Shown here in pieces: positions 43,798 through 53,687 of a stretch of 64,000 nt of DNA (positions are counted from its first letter, which is position 1; the number at the start of each line of letters is the position of its first letter). The stretch is from Methylomonas sp. AM2-LC (lineage in GTDB: Bacteria; Pseudomonadota; Gammaproteobacteria; Methylococcales; Methylomonadaceae): contig NZ_CP157006.1 of the NCBI RefSeq assembly GCF_039904985.1, positions 1 to 64,000 of the forward strand. Reading direction: 5' to 3'. The notes under the pieces are model-generated. The model saw only the letters and a program-made list of their open reading frames with translations, ran no database searches and was not told the origin of the DNA. Both the position numbers and the translations under genes were made by a program.

Positions 43798-44962
43798 AGT
43801 AATAATTAGTGGGTTAATGCTTCAGGCCGTCCTTTCAGTGTCTTTTGCCAGTGATGACGATTTCTTCTTAAAGCAATTGCGCCAAAAAAATATCGAAACA
43901 CAAAAACAACTGGAGCAGACAAAACAGATTCCTGATTGGATAAAAGCCAAACCGATGAAAGTCGATAGCAGTTTTGAAAAAGTTCTGAATAAGGACAAGC
44001 ATGACATGCTGGTTAGTGCCGGTCTTGAAGAAGGAGGAAACCCAGAGCAGAAAAAAGAACGAATAGTAGGACGATGGATTTTTATATCGTTGGGTATGCC
44101 TGCGGAAGAGGTTCGTCAGGCTGCAATAAGTGCGTCTGATGACAAGGCTATGTTGGTCCTTCGAGGAGTTGAGCCTGGAAGTAGCGCTGATAAAACAGGA
44201 CTTAAATTACTGAGCATGATAAATGATGTGAAGCCAACACCTGTTGCAGTAATTGATCCGACGCTTTTCTCAAAGTTCAAAATTCATTCAGTACCAACAA
44301 TGGTAGAGAATAACAAAAAAAATGAAATCAGGATAGCAAGAGGCTTGCCAGGATTTAAGTGGATGGATCATCAAGAACCCGGTGACTTGGGTGTTAAAGG
44401 TCAAGTATTCGGAATTCTTGAGGAGGATATGATTTTAGAGCTCAAAAATCGAATGGCAAAATATGATTGGGAAAAAGAGAAAGCACGAGCAATTCAAGAT
44501 ATCTGGAAAAACCAAGATATGTTTGATCTTCCGGTTGCGAGCAAAGATTCAAAAAGGATGGTCAATCTAACAATTAAGTCGACACAAGACATTGTTGGTG
44601 CAAACGGTGAGCTTTTATTAAAAAAGGGATCATTAATTAATCCTCAGACGATTATGCCGATGAAACATGTGTATATCGTATTTGATGCAACCGATAAAAA
44701 TCAGATCGAAATCGCGAGAAAATTTGGCGAAGAAAAACAAAGAAACAACAAACCTGTCGTCTATATGTTCTCAAAGCTAAACAAAGAGGATGGCTGGAAA
44801 AGTTACAACGAGGTTGGTGACGCTTTAAGCGCACCTGTATTTAAACTAAGCAAAACCATTATCGATCGATTTCAGATTCAATCCCTGCCTTGTATTATTG
44901 AAGGAGAGGGGGATCATTTGCTCGTGACAGAAATCGATGTCGTAACTAAAAAGACTAACTAA
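43778..44962 (+). CDS. traW: TraW-like assembly protein with TrbC domain
   Basis: The protein of about 394 residues starts with a signal peptide (to SVSFAS). Its middle matches the F-type TrbC domain (FISLGMPAEEVRQAA, then a VIDPTLFSKFKIHSVPT segment), and the C-terminal half resembles TraW. A TrbC-TraW combination occurs in SXT-type systems. It is a periplasmic pilus-assembly factor. The true start is uncertain: TTG 43754, ATG 43757 and GTG 43778 are in frame, and I chose GTG 43778, which gives the best signal peptide. Confidence 0.78.
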   Translation: MRIQFGKVIISGLMLQAVLSVSFASDDDFFLKQLRQKNIETQKQLEQTKQIPDWIKAKPMKVDSSFEKVLNKDKHDMLVSAGLEEGGNPEQKKERIVGRWIFISLGMPAEEVRQAAISASDDKAMLVLRGVEPGSSADKTGLKLLSMINDVKPTPVAVIDPTLFSKFKIHSVPTMVENNKKNEIRIARGLPGFKWMDHQEPGDLGVKGQVFGILEEDMILELKNRMAKYDWEKEKARAIQDIWKNQDMFDLPVASKDSKRMVNLTIKSTQDIVGANGELLLKKGSLINPQTIMPMKHVYIVFDATDKNQIEIARKFGEEKQRNNKPVVYMFSKLNKEDGWKSYNEVGDALSAPVFKLSKTIIDRFQIQSLPCIIEGEGDHLLVTEIDVVTKKTN

Positions 44963-44971
44963 TTTCATTAC

Positions 44972-46135
44972 ATGAACAAGTCAATTTCATCGAAAATATT
45001 TAAATTGTTTATATTGTTTTTCGTAAGTATTAATTCTTATGCTGATACAACAACAAGTACAAACAATATAACCCCATCGAATTTGCTATGTCCAAACGCT
45101 GATATTTGGGGGGAGTCCATGATTACTAGTGTTTGTTGGACTTGTTTGTTCCCTGTCAGATTATTTGGAACGTTAACTCTATTCGGTGATTCCATGGATG
45201 TCCCTGATGGTGCAGCTGATGAAGTTGTATGTTCCTGCGAAGGCAAAGGTCTGTTACCCGATATAGGTATCACGGCGGGGGCATGGTTACCAGCAAAACT
45301 GATTGAGGTCGTTAGAAAGCCCTATTGCTCACCAGCCCTTGGTGGTATTAGTTTTAATAACAGTGTACGTTTATGGGGTGGACACAAGGAAACTCATGGA
45401 ACGGGTAAAGATAAAACATACTACAACTATCATTATTGGGCATTTCCTCTTTATGTAATGATGGATCTTTTAGTGCAAACAAACTGTGAGCCAGACGGAA
45501 TGCGAACTATGGATATGATGTATATGTCGGAAGTCGATCCAACATGGAATTACGATGAACTCGCATTTTTTATTAATCCAGAAGCTATTGTATTTGCGAA
45601 TCCACTGGCGATGGCATCTTGCGTAGTGGATTGTGCTCAATCAGCAATCAAAAAACCTAATACGTCTTTGTGGTGGTGTGCGGGTTGCTGGGGAAATTTA
45701 TACCCATTTACGGGAAATATTGCATCCGATTCATCGGCACCACGTGATACAAGTCTTTTGTCAGCAAGAGCCCTGGCTGGTTTGCATAGGAAAGGATTGG
45801 CCAAGAAAACATATGGTAACGATGCTCTTTGTCGTGGAGTTATTGCGCCAATGATTCCAAAGCAGCAATACAAGTTTAGTATGTTATTTCCCGTAGCAGA
45901 GGCAAACTCAACTATTGAAAAATTTAACGTTACCAATACGAATGGAACCCCAGTTCTAAATGCGGACGGGACTCAAAAAACGGAAACAACGTATACCCCG
46001 GCAACAAACTGCTGTCATTACATAGGCGTGTCACCGTTTCTTTGGGGTGAGTGGCGAACAATACCTGGTTCAGGTGAAGATTATGTGTATATGCTTTGGC
46101 GATACACAGATTGCTGTTTGGGTGCCCACAATTAA
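44972..46135 (+). CDS. traU: Conjugal transfer protein TraU
   Basis: The 387-residue protein is the F-type mating-pair protein TraU, periplasmic and Cys-rich. After a signal peptide (1-24) come CPNADIWGESMITSVCWTC, GLLPDIGITAGAWLPAKLIE and the C-terminal FLWGEWR and YMLWRYTDCC. It is needed for DNA transfer more than for pilus formation. Its many cysteines fit the presence of DsbC- and thioredoxin-like proteins in the same module. The 200 bases after it (46136-46335) hold no convincing gene. Confidence 0.93.
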   Translation: MNKSISSKIFKLFILFFVSINSYADTTTSTNNITPSNLLCPNADIWGESMITSVCWTCLFPVRLFGTLTLFGDSMDVPDGAADEVVCSCEGKGLLPDIGITAGAWLPAKLIEVVRKPYCSPALGGISFNNSVRLWGGHKETHGTGKDKTYYNYHYWAFPLYVMMDLLVQTNCEPDGMRTMDMMYMSEVDPTWNYDELAFFINPEAIVFANPLAMASCVVDCAQSAIKKPNTSLWWCAGCWGNLYPFTGNIASDSSAPRDTSLLSARALAGLHRKGLAKKTYGNDALCRGVIAPMIPKQQYKFSMLFPVAEANSTIEKFNVTNTNGTPVLNADGTQKTETTYTPATNCCHYIGVSPFLWGEWRTIPGSGEDYVYMLWRYTDCCLGAHN

Positions 46136-46335
46136 CGTATGGACCTTGGCTGAATTGGGTTGGTTTAAGTCTTGGTGTTGTCGCACTATTGTTGTTGGAT
46201 ACCGTCGCTAATTATTTCTACGCGAGACAGTTATTTTTGTTAGTGGTTATTGTTGAAAGCGTGTTTTCAACACGTTTTTAAGCACGCACTTTTTTAAATA
46301 TTAGCTAGGTAAAGCATTTATATTCCAAATATCTT

Positions 46336-49182
46336 ATGAAGAAAATTATTTCAGGCATTGTTGCTTTCTGTTTGCTTCACAATTCAATTGCGGCGTTCTA
46401 TATTAGTGCGAGATGGCTGCCTTTAATGTCGATGACGCCTATTTCGGCCATAGCTGACGTAATTACTAGCAATGCTGCTGAAGGACAATCAACTGCAGCA
46501 ACGCTTTTGAAGTCTTACCAACAGCCTACCGCTAATACCACAACAGGAACAATAACCCTAAAAAACGGGCAAGCTTCAGGTCAAACACTGCAACAAAATC
46601 AATTATTCCAAAATATAAAACCTGGGGCCATGAATAGTGCTTTGAATGCATACGGAAGTAGCTCGGCACAAGGAACTGTTGTTAATAACACGTTATCATC
46701 TGTTCAAAGCGGAAGCGACCCAACAAGTTTGGGATATCAAACAATTGCACAGTCTTTCACTCCTACACCCGATATGAGCGGTGATGCAATTTGGAAACAA
46801 TCGGATAGCGTTTTATCACAAAAATCACCATTGATTAACGACCTATTCAACGGATGCTCTCAGCAAAACACATATACATCCACTAATTGCACTACGCATG
46901 TGCCTAAATACCAAACTTGTTTAACAACATTACCAGGTCAAAATTGTACAGTTAGCAGATCTGATACATTCGCCCCTGTAATAACAATGAAAAACGGAAA
47001 TGGAAGCGTTTCCAATTGCGGAGTAGGCTGTACAAGGCTGTGGATCGGATATGGAGGTACGCTTGGTAACCAGTGTGGAGGTTGCTGTCAATACAATTAT
47101 AATTTTGCGGCAACTTTTAATGTCTTACGGCCCGGCGCAATAACGTCTGCAGTAATTACAAATGCATCGTATGACGATTTTATACAAGTCTTTGTTAACG
47201 GACAACATGTTTATACGGGATCGGATGGTTGGAATACAACTTGTGATACAGGGAGGGGTCACAACGATTCTCCAAACAAAGATATAACCAAGTATTTCAC
47301 AAATACAGCACCGGGTGGAACGATTACTATTGATCTGAATGCATTGGTTGGAAACTTGGGTAACGGAAACATGTGGATCAATGTTTATGCGGCGCCAGAC
47401 ATAACTGATACTTTAGTTGATTACCCTCCTGGATGCCGTGCAAGATTGAATGCATCTTGGCCACCTCCTGGTAATGCGCCGGGAATGCTAAGCACAGGAA
47501 ATGCAACAAATGACGTAGCATCTACGAGTTGGTGGACTTGTAATAATGCAGTTAAGAACTATACCGTAGGGCCATATTCTGGACCTGGTTTGTATCCATA
47601 CATGCAGCCTCTATTACCTGGCGCACCAAATCCTCCACCGGTATGCTTAAATGCTTCAATGAATCAGCAGTCGGTAATCAATGGGCCTTGTTATACGGAT
47701 TACCAGGGTTATCAACAATGCCCAAAGTACAGTAGTTCACAATTACAAGCAGGAGGGACAACATGTAGTTCATTAGGAAACAATCCATCGTGTAAGTGGA
47801 TAAGCAACAAATGCATCAGTGATGCTAATGGAAATCCATTAATCGATGCAACTACAGGTACATGTCTACAATTTGTAGAAACCTACGATTGTGGTGATGA
47901 CGTAGCAACTGCATGTAATACCACCAATAGTCAAACAACAATTTGCGATAGTAAGATTAGATGCATTGGCGGGGAATGCGTTGATCCCGCTACAGAAGCA
48001 AATAATGGATTTGTACAAGCAGCTACTGCACTACAAATACTTAATCAAGCCCAGCGTTTACATCAGAACTGTACATCAGCATCCAGCTGTATCTTGTTTA
48101 ACGGACAAGCGTATGAGTGCCAAATGGCAAATTTGTCGGTATTGGGTAGCGTTGATTGTTGCAATATGCCCATCCAAGGTAGTTGGATTAATTATTTACA
48201 GATGGCAAGTTACGCATGGGAACTAACTGATACATCTGTTGATTTATATGCAATGTCGGAATACGGAAAAAATGCAGTAGACATGCTGGGTGCGTGGAAA
48301 ACAGCAACCTACGGATCAACATTTGACACCACATTAACAAGTGCTCAAAACGCGTTTTCTGAAATGACTCAGCCATTCACGTCAATGATGGATAGTGTGA
48401 CATCCTCAATTGGACTGGATTCAACTACATCAGCTGTAGAAAGCACCGTTTCTTCAGCAATAACAGGACTTGAACAATCTGCAATGCAAGGTGTTGCTGA
48501 TTGGGTCGGAAATACATTTGGCGCACAAGCTGCTCAGGCTTTATTCTCCTACTCAACATCACCAACAACAGACGCCACCGGAAAAGTGTTAACAGAGGGG
48601 ACTGTTAGTGGAATATCTGAAACGTTGGCTAGTATCATTGATGTTGTGGGAATAATTTATGCGATATACCAAATTGCTCAGCTTGTTGTGCAGTTAATAT
48701 TTGCATGTACTAAAGATGAACTACAGCTCAACATGCTTAGGAATCAAAAAATGTGTACTAGCGAAGGAGAAATTGGAACTTACTGTTCCGATCAAACAAT
48801 ATTCGGATGTATCGCTGTAAAAGAAGCTTTTTGCTGCTATTCAAGTCCATTTGCTCGTATATTTGAAGAGCAAGCAAGACCGCAACTTGGTTTGAACTTT
48901 GGAACACCAAAAGCTCCTATTTGCAGTGGATTATCTGTTCAGCAAATTAGTCAATTAGATTTCAGTAAAATGGATTTCAGCGAGTGGATCGGAATGATTT
49001 CTCAAGCCAATTTGCTGGCATTAAACAAGGCTCAAGCTAGCGGCTTGTATAACATGAATGCACTAACTAGTAGTAATTTACCCAGTACAACTGGGCCTAA
49101 TGCTCAAACATCGTTGCAAAATCAAACGTCTGGGACTAATGTTGACGTAATTCGACAGTATTTGTTAAATAATTTGCAATAA
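46336..49182 (+). CDS. traN: Mating-pair stabilisation protein TraN
   Basis: The 948-residue protein is an F-type outer-membrane adhesin with more than 40 cysteines. It has an N-terminal signal-like segment, Gln/Asn/Ser-rich repeats (about 40-160), and a Cys-rich central part (about 180-600). The conserved C-terminal section has FGCIAVKEAFCCYSSPFARI and FSKMDFSEWIG. It holds donor and recipient together and its variable centre sets recipient contacts. It follows traU with 200 bases between. Confidence 0.92.
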   Translation: MKKIISGIVAFCLLHNSIAAFYISARWLPLMSMTPISAIADVITSNAAEGQSTAATLLKSYQQPTANTTTGTITLKNGQASGQTLQQNQLFQNIKPGAMNSALNAYGSSSAQGTVVNNTLSSVQSGSDPTSLGYQTIAQSFTPTPDMSGDAIWKQSDSVLSQKSPLINDLFNGCSQQNTYTSTNCTTHVPKYQTCLTTLPGQNCTVSRSDTFAPVITMKNGNGSVSNCGVGCTRLWIGYGGTLGNQCGGCCQYNYNFAATFNVLRPGAITSAVITNASYDDFIQVFVNGQHVYTGSDGWNTTCDTGRGHNDSPNKDITKYFTNTAPGGTITIDLNALVGNLGNGNMWINVYAAPDITDTLVDYPPGCRARLNASWPPPGNAPGMLSTGNATNDVASTSWWTCNNAVKNYTVGPYSGPGLYPYMQPLLPGAPNPPPVCLNASMNQQSVINGPCYTDYQGYQQCPKYSSSQLQAGGTTCSSLGNNPSCKWISNKCISDANGNPLIDATTGTCLQFVETYDCGDDVATACNTTNSQTTICDSKIRCIGGECVDPATEANNGFVQAATALQILNQAQRLHQNCTSASSCILFNGQAYECQMANLSVLGSVDCCNMPIQGSWINYLQMASYAWELTDTSVDLYAMSEYGKNAVDMLGAWKTATYGSTFDTTLTSAQNAFSEMTQPFTSMMDSVTSSIGLDSTTSAVESTVSSAITGLEQSAMQGVADWVGNTFGAQAAQALFSYSTSPTTDATGKVLTEGTVSGISETLASIIDVVGIIYAIYQIAQLVVQLIFACTKDELQLNMLRNQKMCTSEGEIGTYCSDQTIFGCIAVKEAFCCYSSPFARIFEEQARPQLGLNFGTPKAPICSGLSVQQISQLDFSKMDFSEWIGMISQANLLALNKAQASGLYNMNALTSSNLPSTTGPNAQTSLQNQTSGTNVDVIRQYLLNNLQ

Positions 49183-49422
49183 TAAAGGATCGTGTATATT
49201 TAGTCAGAATGATTACAGAACTAAATATGCACAGGTTTTACCAATTGATGATTGGTCATTGATAAGGGAATGGGAAGAATTGGGCTTCCTGGTGCAGTTA
49301 AAATACGGTGATTTAATACAAAAGCAGCGCTTAAAAAAATTCTTAATAAGAATCTAAAAAAGGGTATGAGTTTTTTAATGACGATTCAGAAAAGAATCCT
49401 AATTTTCGGTTGATTAAATAAA
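49183..49422 (+). other. Gap with possible startless reading frame
   Basis: These 240 bases can be read on the + strand from about 49206 to 49358 as SQNDYRTKYAQVLPIDDWS and on to a stop, with coding-like composition but without a usual start codon. It may be a small broken gene after traN. No hairpin or repeat was seen. Confidence 0.3.
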
Positions 49423-50250
49423 ATGAAAGCAATTAAAAAAACAGCATTTTTAATTATATTATTGACACTATCCACGGGTTGTTCTTCTGGGATGATGATA
49501 AAGTACTATGCTCAAAACAAATTCAATCCAACCGGAAAGATTAAAGACAAAGGTAATTCTGGGGTATACATAAATAATGGTGCCGAATATGCGGTTGTCG
49601 CTTCAAATGCAGCGTCACCTCCGCCTTTGAGCGGAGTAGGCTTTGGATTATCGGCGATTAAAATTCTTAGGAATCTTCCTCCCCCGCCAGATATTGGCGT
49701 AGATACAAATCTACTAATTCTAAATATGCCAGCATCACTTGCAAAAGACAAAGATGATGCCCAGATATTGGCTGGCAGTATGGTAGAAAGTGCCATTCAA
49801 AAATCGCTTCCCGAAGGATATGAGTCAAGGATCGAAGAATACGAAGATAAATTTCCGCTGGTATTTAGTTCATATAGACCGAGATGGTTTAGAGTTAATG
49901 GTAATAAATGCGAAAATTGGTCATGCCAAATTGTTGTTCCAATTCCAACTAAGAATGCATTGCAGTGGTCAGGAAAGATAAAAAAAGGTCAACAGGATAC
50001 TGGTGAAGAAGTGTATTTGTATGACGATCCTCTGCTTGAAAATCGAATTGGCTTTGTAAAGATTGAAAAGGAATATACGGAAAACGATCGAAAAATCGTT
50101 ATAGGTTCAACAGTAAAGGATTTTGATTACGGTGACTTTTACAAAAAAGTATCTAATAATCTTCCTGATTGGATATTAATCTACATAAGCGAAAAAAATA
50201 ACGATCGATTTTACTTGAAAAGTGGTTTGAAATTAGAAAAAAAAATTTAG
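49423..50250 (+). CDS. Putative lipoprotein, 275 residues, transfer module
   Basis: The signal peptide ends in a canonical lipobox LSTGC (Cys20), so the protein should be lipid-anchored. The mature part contains a Pro-rich bit (PPPLSGVGFGLSAI) and a beta-rich region with RPRWFRVNGNKCENWSCQI. I do not recognise the family. The place after traN suggests a role in entry exclusion or in outer-membrane assembly, which is inference only. Confidence 0.65.
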   Translation: MKAIKKTAFLIILLTLSTGCSSGMMIKYYAQNKFNPTGKIKDKGNSGVYINNGAEYAVVASNAASPPPLSGVGFGLSAIKILRNLPPPPDIGVDTNLLILNMPASLAKDKDDAQILAGSMVESAIQKSLPEGYESRIEEYEDKFPLVFSSYRPRWFRVNGNKCENWSCQIVVPIPTKNALQWSGKIKKGQQDTGEEVYLYDDPLLENRIGFVKIEKEYTENDRKIVIGSTVKDFDYGDFYKKVSNNLPDWILIYISEKNNDRFYLKSGLKLEKKI

Positions 50251-50462
50251 GTTTAAATTATGCATTCAGAATCTATTGAAACTAATCTAGATTAATAGTA
50301 AGTGATCTTGGTTTTATCTGATCATTGGTTATCTATTGGATGGTTTAAACCAAAATCCCTAACGGATACTTAGGCATTAAAACCAAGTAACAATAAGTTG
50401 ACCAATGGTCAATCGAAAGTAAATATAAAAATTTATTTTTTAAGTATTCTTAAATTGACCTT

Positions 50463-50491
50463 CTTCGCTATCACTGATAGCGAAGGCTTTT
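50463..50491 (+). terminator. Intrinsic terminator after the 275-residue lipoprotein gene
   Basis: CTTCGCTATC and GATAGCGAAG form a perfect 10-base stem with loop ACT, followed by GCTTTT. It lies 213 bases after the lipoprotein stop and only 18 bases before the next ATG. It probably ends the trbI-to-lipoprotein transcript, or attenuates the next gene. Confidence 0.7.
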
Positions 50492-50508
50492 CCAATCAGG
50501 CACTTCAC

Positions 50509-51069
50509 ATGGGAATAATTTACACTTTTAGACAGTCTACAAACTTATTAATCAGTGCCGTGACACTTACTTTTCTTTTTGCATCTGGGTGCGCAACAAC
50601 GCATATTGGAAGGGTTGACACTAATCTTCAAACGATTTCGCCAGGAATGATTGTATCACCAGTGCCTATTGGGTTAGGTTATTACGCTGAGGTAGAAAAA
50701 TTGGGCGGGAAATGGCATATCGTTGGCGATTTATCCAAAAAAATAATCTATCGATCATCAGCTGATCATGAGGTCTTGTTTGTTAGCCGAAGTTTAAAAA
50801 GTGTTGCCCCAGTGTTTCAAGAAAAAGACATGATTAACGAATTGACGATATGCACGCCCTTTATACAGGATGAAAAAAAATATAGATACGGCTTGTGTAA
50901 TAGCAAATTCTCTACCGTTTTACCAGCAATCAGTACTGCTAGGACGTTCGCATCTTGCCTGTTAACTCTTTGTTTTGGCTACAACACAACGGTATTTCTC
51001 GATCATGACAAAGTTATAGAAGCCGCGCTCGAATCAGGGTTGATAGTTGACGTACTCTCTCTTCAATGA
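50509..51069 (+). CDS. Putative lipoprotein, 186 residues
   Basis: From ATG 50509 the protein starts with a hydrophobic signal and the lipobox LFASGC (Cys near residue 27). A longer frame from TTG 50398 would read through the terminator hairpin and is not likely. The mature part is of unknown family (GRVDTNLQTISPGMIVSPVP), with a second hydrophobic stretch near the C-terminus (SCLLTLCFGYNT). The conserved 3' segment follows its stop. Confidence 0.6.
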   Translation: MGIIYTFRQSTNLLISAVTLTFLFASGCATTHIGRVDTNLQTISPGMIVSPVPIGLGYYAEVEKLGGKWHIVGDLSKKIIYRSSADHEVLFVSRSLKSVAPVFQEKDMINELTICTPFIQDEKKYRYGLCNSKFSTVLPAISTARTFASCLLTLCFGYNTTVFLDHDKVIEAALESGLIVDVLSLQ

Positions 51070-51117
51070 AAGCGAGTGCCGGATACCGACCGTAAAGATT
51101 TTTAAGCCATCCTTGGA
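51070..51117 (+). repeat. Conserved 3' segment after an operon end, copy 2
   Basis: AAGCGAGTGCCGGA begins at the stop of the lipoprotein gene and is followed by GTAAAGAT and TCCT, matching copy 1 at 34086. Both copies sit exactly at gene ends, although the genes before them are unrelated. Confidence 0.5.
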
Positions 51118-51228
51118 TGAAAAATTTCTAGACTGGTAATGTTTGACGCCTGCGACACCCTGTCAATCAGCATCATTTGAAGATGTCACTTCTCGTTCTC
51201 GTATTAATCTAGGTGCTATTCGGAGGCC

Positions 51229-51254
51229 GTGCAGGGTTCAAAATAAACCAGCAC
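51229..51254 (+). other. Hairpin in the region before the transglycosylase operon
   Basis: GTGCAGGGTT and AAACCAGCAC pair in 8 of 10 positions around CAAAAT. The preceding GGAGGCCGTGCAG shares GGCCGTGCAG with leader B at 42895. The rest of the gap 51118-51483 holds no gene; ATCCACAAATTCTGTGGAT is a further inverted repeat near 51440-51459. Confidence 0.35.
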
Positions 51255-51483
51255 GACACATGTGAGTTTCCATGGATAGTGAATCGGCAAAAGCAAAATT
51301 ACCATTGAAAAATAGAAAGACCTTTAATGGTGAAAAAATAATCTCATCTCAATTGCTTTGTATGAAAATCAGCCAAATCAACTTAAGCTCATGTTAATAG
51401 TGAACTTTCTCCTACAAAAGTAGACATTTACACTTACTTATCCACAAATTCTGTGGATAAGTTAAAGCAAAATATTTCAAATT

Positions 51484-51505
51484 AGGCTTTTTTTTGGCAC
51501 CTTTC
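51484..51505 (+). promoter_or_regulatory. Conserved tra box 3, upstream of the transglycosylase-traL operon
   Basis: The box is A-GGC, eight T, GGCACCTTTC, followed by AGTGTGATGTATTTC as in boxes 2 and 4. It ends 40 bases before ATG 51546. TAATAT at 51534-51539 could be the -10 element, which would make the leader very short. Confidence 0.75.
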
Positions 51506-51545
51506 AGTGTGATGTATTTCCATGTTAGTAACTTAATATGTGGAT

Positions 51546-52082
51546 ATGAAAAAACTAATTCTTTTGTTTTTATTTTTGTCACCTACAAGAGCATTTTGCG
51601 ATCAGCAATTAAAAAATAGCTTATGGGGTATTGCCGCAGATAGGGCAGGTATCAATGTTGCCACTCTCTACAGTATGGCGGTTCAAGAAAGTGGCATGCG
51701 ATGGGAAGATGGTACGTATAGACCTTGGCCATGGACGCTTAATATTAATGATGGAAAAAATATAGTCAAAAAAGGCCCAAGACGATATCAAACCCGAGAA
51801 GAAATGATCATAGCTCTAAACCAATTTACAACGAACGGGGTACGTAATATCGATATCGGGTTAATGCAGGTAAATTTAATTTGGCACGGTGACAAGGTTA
51901 GAAATGCGATAGATCTTGTTGATCCTGCCACAAATATTGCTGTAGCTGCTGAGTATATTAAAGGAATGAAACAAAAGGATGTATCTCGTAAAGTGTCTGA
52001 TTACCACTCGCCTACGAATCGTGAAAGGGGTATGAGGTATGTAAATAAGGTTAAGCGTTTTGAGGATTATTTTAGTGAATAA
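51546..52082 (+). CDS. Lytic transglycosylase of the transfer system
   Basis: The protein of about 178 residues has a signal peptide (to AFC) and a compact SLT domain with the catalytic glutamate in MAVQESGM (Glu48), the pattern IDIGLMQVN, and AAEYIKGM near the end. It opens the cell wall for the secretion channel, like VirB1 and F Orf169. The start ATG 51546 is chosen; a GTG at 51540 is also possible. It is the first gene after box 3 and overlaps the next start by 8 bases. Confidence 0.88.
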   Translation: MKKLILLFLFLSPTRAFCDQQLKNSLWGIAADRAGINVATLYSMAVQESGMRWEDGTYRPWPWTLNINDGKNIVKKGPRRYQTREEMIIALNQFTTNGVRNIDIGLMQVNLIWHGDKVRNAIDLVDPATNIAVAAEYIKGMKQKDVSRKVSDYHSPTNRERGMRYVNKVKRFEDYFSE

Positions 52083-52713
52083 TAAAAAAATACTTTTTTT
52101 GATGGCATTGTCGATTTTGGTCAATGGATGCTCACTTTTTGATACTAAGAAGGATGAAGAAAATCCATGTTTAGTAATTATAAAAGTTTACTTGCCGCCA
52201 GTTGTATCTGATCTTGATTATAAAAAGGTTAAAGGGAATAAAGATCAAGTTATTGTTCCCAGTGAGTTTCAACATGTATTGTCGATAAAAGGCTCTACTG
52301 ATGACACTTCAAACAATATCAATCCACAGATCAATATTGGATCATCGACTAACTTGAGTGTTAATTTAAAAGATAAAGACACAGAAGTAATTTATTTTGA
52401 TTTCAATAAATCTTCTATGAATCCAGCAGAGCAAATAAAAATAAACGCTCTTATTGATCGTATAGGATCAAAAAATCTCATCCATGTTGATGTTGAAGGC
52501 TATACGGACTCCGTTGGAACTAATCGATATAACCAAAAACTTTCCGTATTACGTGCAGAAACGGTAAAAAAATACTTAATTAGTATTGGTGTTGAAGGAA
52601 GCAATATCACAGCACGAGGCTTTGGTGAAAACGATCCCGTTGAGCTGAATGATTCGCCTGAAAATCGAAGCAAAAACAGACGTTCAGTCATAACACCATT
52701 TCTAAAATATTAA
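52075..52713 (+). CDS. OmpA-like lipoprotein
   Basis: The protein of about 212 residues has a lipoprotein signal (GTG start, lipobox LVNGC). The OmpA/MotB peptidoglycan-binding domain spans the last ~110 residues (VIYFDFNKSSMNP, VEGYTDSVGTNRYNQKLS and NRRSV). It would anchor the outer membrane or the transfer apparatus to the cell wall. Start GTG 52075 overlaps the transglycosylase stop. Such a gene in front of traL is not part of the F core set but suits the task of the transglycosylase. Confidence 0.85.
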   Translation: MNNKKILFLMALSILVNGCSLFDTKKDEENPCLVIIKVYLPPVVSDLDYKKVKGNKDQVIVPSEFQHVLSIKGSTDDTSNNINPQINIGSSTNLSVNLKDKDTEVIYFDFNKSSMNPAEQIKINALIDRIGSKNLIHVDVEGYTDSVGTNRYNQKLSVLRAETVKKYLISIGVEGSNITARGFGENDPVELNDSPENRSKNRRSVITPFLKY

Positions 52714-52724
52714 GGAAGTAATTT

Positions 52725-53006
52725 ATGAGAAAAATCCCTAATTATCTAGACGATCAGCAACAAATACTATTCTGGGAGTTTGATGAATTTATTCTGCTTT
52801 CTCTGGCATTCGGTATTGGGATTATGTTGCATTATCTTGGCACCTTCATAGTAATAGGTTTGCTGGCCGGTCGTTTTTATCGGCGAATGAAAGATCGTCG
52901 TGCCAATGGTTTTTTAATTCATGCGCTGTATTGGATAACTGGAATGCGCTCAGTTGAAAAATACCCAACATCAAGACCACTCCCCTTTATTAAGCGTTTT
53001 TTCTAG
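52725..53006 (+). CDS. traL: Conjugal transfer protein TraL
   Basis: The 93-residue protein is the F-type TraL, a small inner-membrane pilus-assembly protein. It has IPNYLDDQQQILFWEFDEF at the start, one or two hydrophobic helices (about 25-52), and the end RSVEKYPTSRPLPFIKRFF. An AGGAAG ribosome site precedes the ATG by 7 bases. The order traL-traE-traK-traB follows as in F and SXT. Confidence 0.92.
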   Translation: MRKIPNYLDDQQQILFWEFDEFILLSLAFGIGIMLHYLGTFIVIGLLAGRFYRRMKDRRANGFLIHALYWITGMRSVEKYPTSRPLPFIKRFF

Positions 53007-53018
53007 CAGGAGGATTTA

Positions 53019-53657
53019 ATGGATTTCAAAAAGTACGCAACAACCTGGATGGGTATACACGCCTCTAACCAGTTTATGAAAACCATCATTATGTTTTTGC
53101 TGATTAGCAATTTATTAATGATGATTGGCTTATTAAAAAAAGATGCCACGACAATTCTGATCCCACCTGATTTATCGGAAAGGGCTGAAATTACGAGAAA
53201 CCAAGCCTCATCTGGATATAAAAAGGCGTGGGCTGTGTATGTTGCCGAAATGATCGGAAACGTATCTCCGGAAAATGCAGATTTTGTGCGTGAAACGTTT
53301 TCGGAAATGCTGTCGGGTGAAATAAGGAATTCAGTGATGGAGCAAATTGCTGAAGAACTTGAAGGATTGAAGCAGGAAGGCGTTAACTCGGTATTCGAAA
53401 TAAAAAGCATTGCTTATGAACCCGAAACTGACAAAGTATTTGTAACGGGGCAGAATCGAATGAGCGGCCCCGGCGGCACCTCTGAATACACACCACAAAC
53501 CTTTGAGTTTGTTATTGAAGTCAAAGGGTACGCACCCATCATTAAGCGCATGTCTACTTACAGTGAATCTCCAAGAACTCAAGATAAGATTACCAGAGAA
53601 GAAGAGCAGCAAAAAGCTATAGACGATGCCGCTAAAAAAGACGGTACAACTAACTGA
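53019..53657 (+). CDS. traE: Conjugal transfer protein TraE
   Basis: The 212-residue protein has a single N-terminal membrane helix (about 22-42) and a periplasmic NTF2-like domain (VB8-type), with the pattern LIPPDLSERAEI directly after the helix. TraE is an inner-membrane part of the channel. AGGAGG stands in front of the ATG. It lies 12 bases after traL and 30 before traK. Confidence 0.9.
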   Translation: MDFKKYATTWMGIHASNQFMKTIIMFLLISNLLMMIGLLKKDATTILIPPDLSERAEITRNQASSGYKKAWAVYVAEMIGNVSPENADFVRETFSEMLSGEIRNSVMEQIAEELEGLKQEGVNSVFEIKSIAYEPETDKVFVTGQNRMSGPGGTSEYTPQTFEFVIEVKGYAPIIKRMSTYSESPRTQDKITREEEQQKAIDDAAKKDGTTN

Positions 53658-53687
53658 TTATTTTATCTTTGACAGGTAACGACAAAA

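Noticed and set aside
46096..46281. 61-residue hydrophobic frame overlapping the end of traU
   Set aside because: It overlaps traU by 40 bases in another frame, without ribosome site; a small membrane protein cannot be fully excluded.
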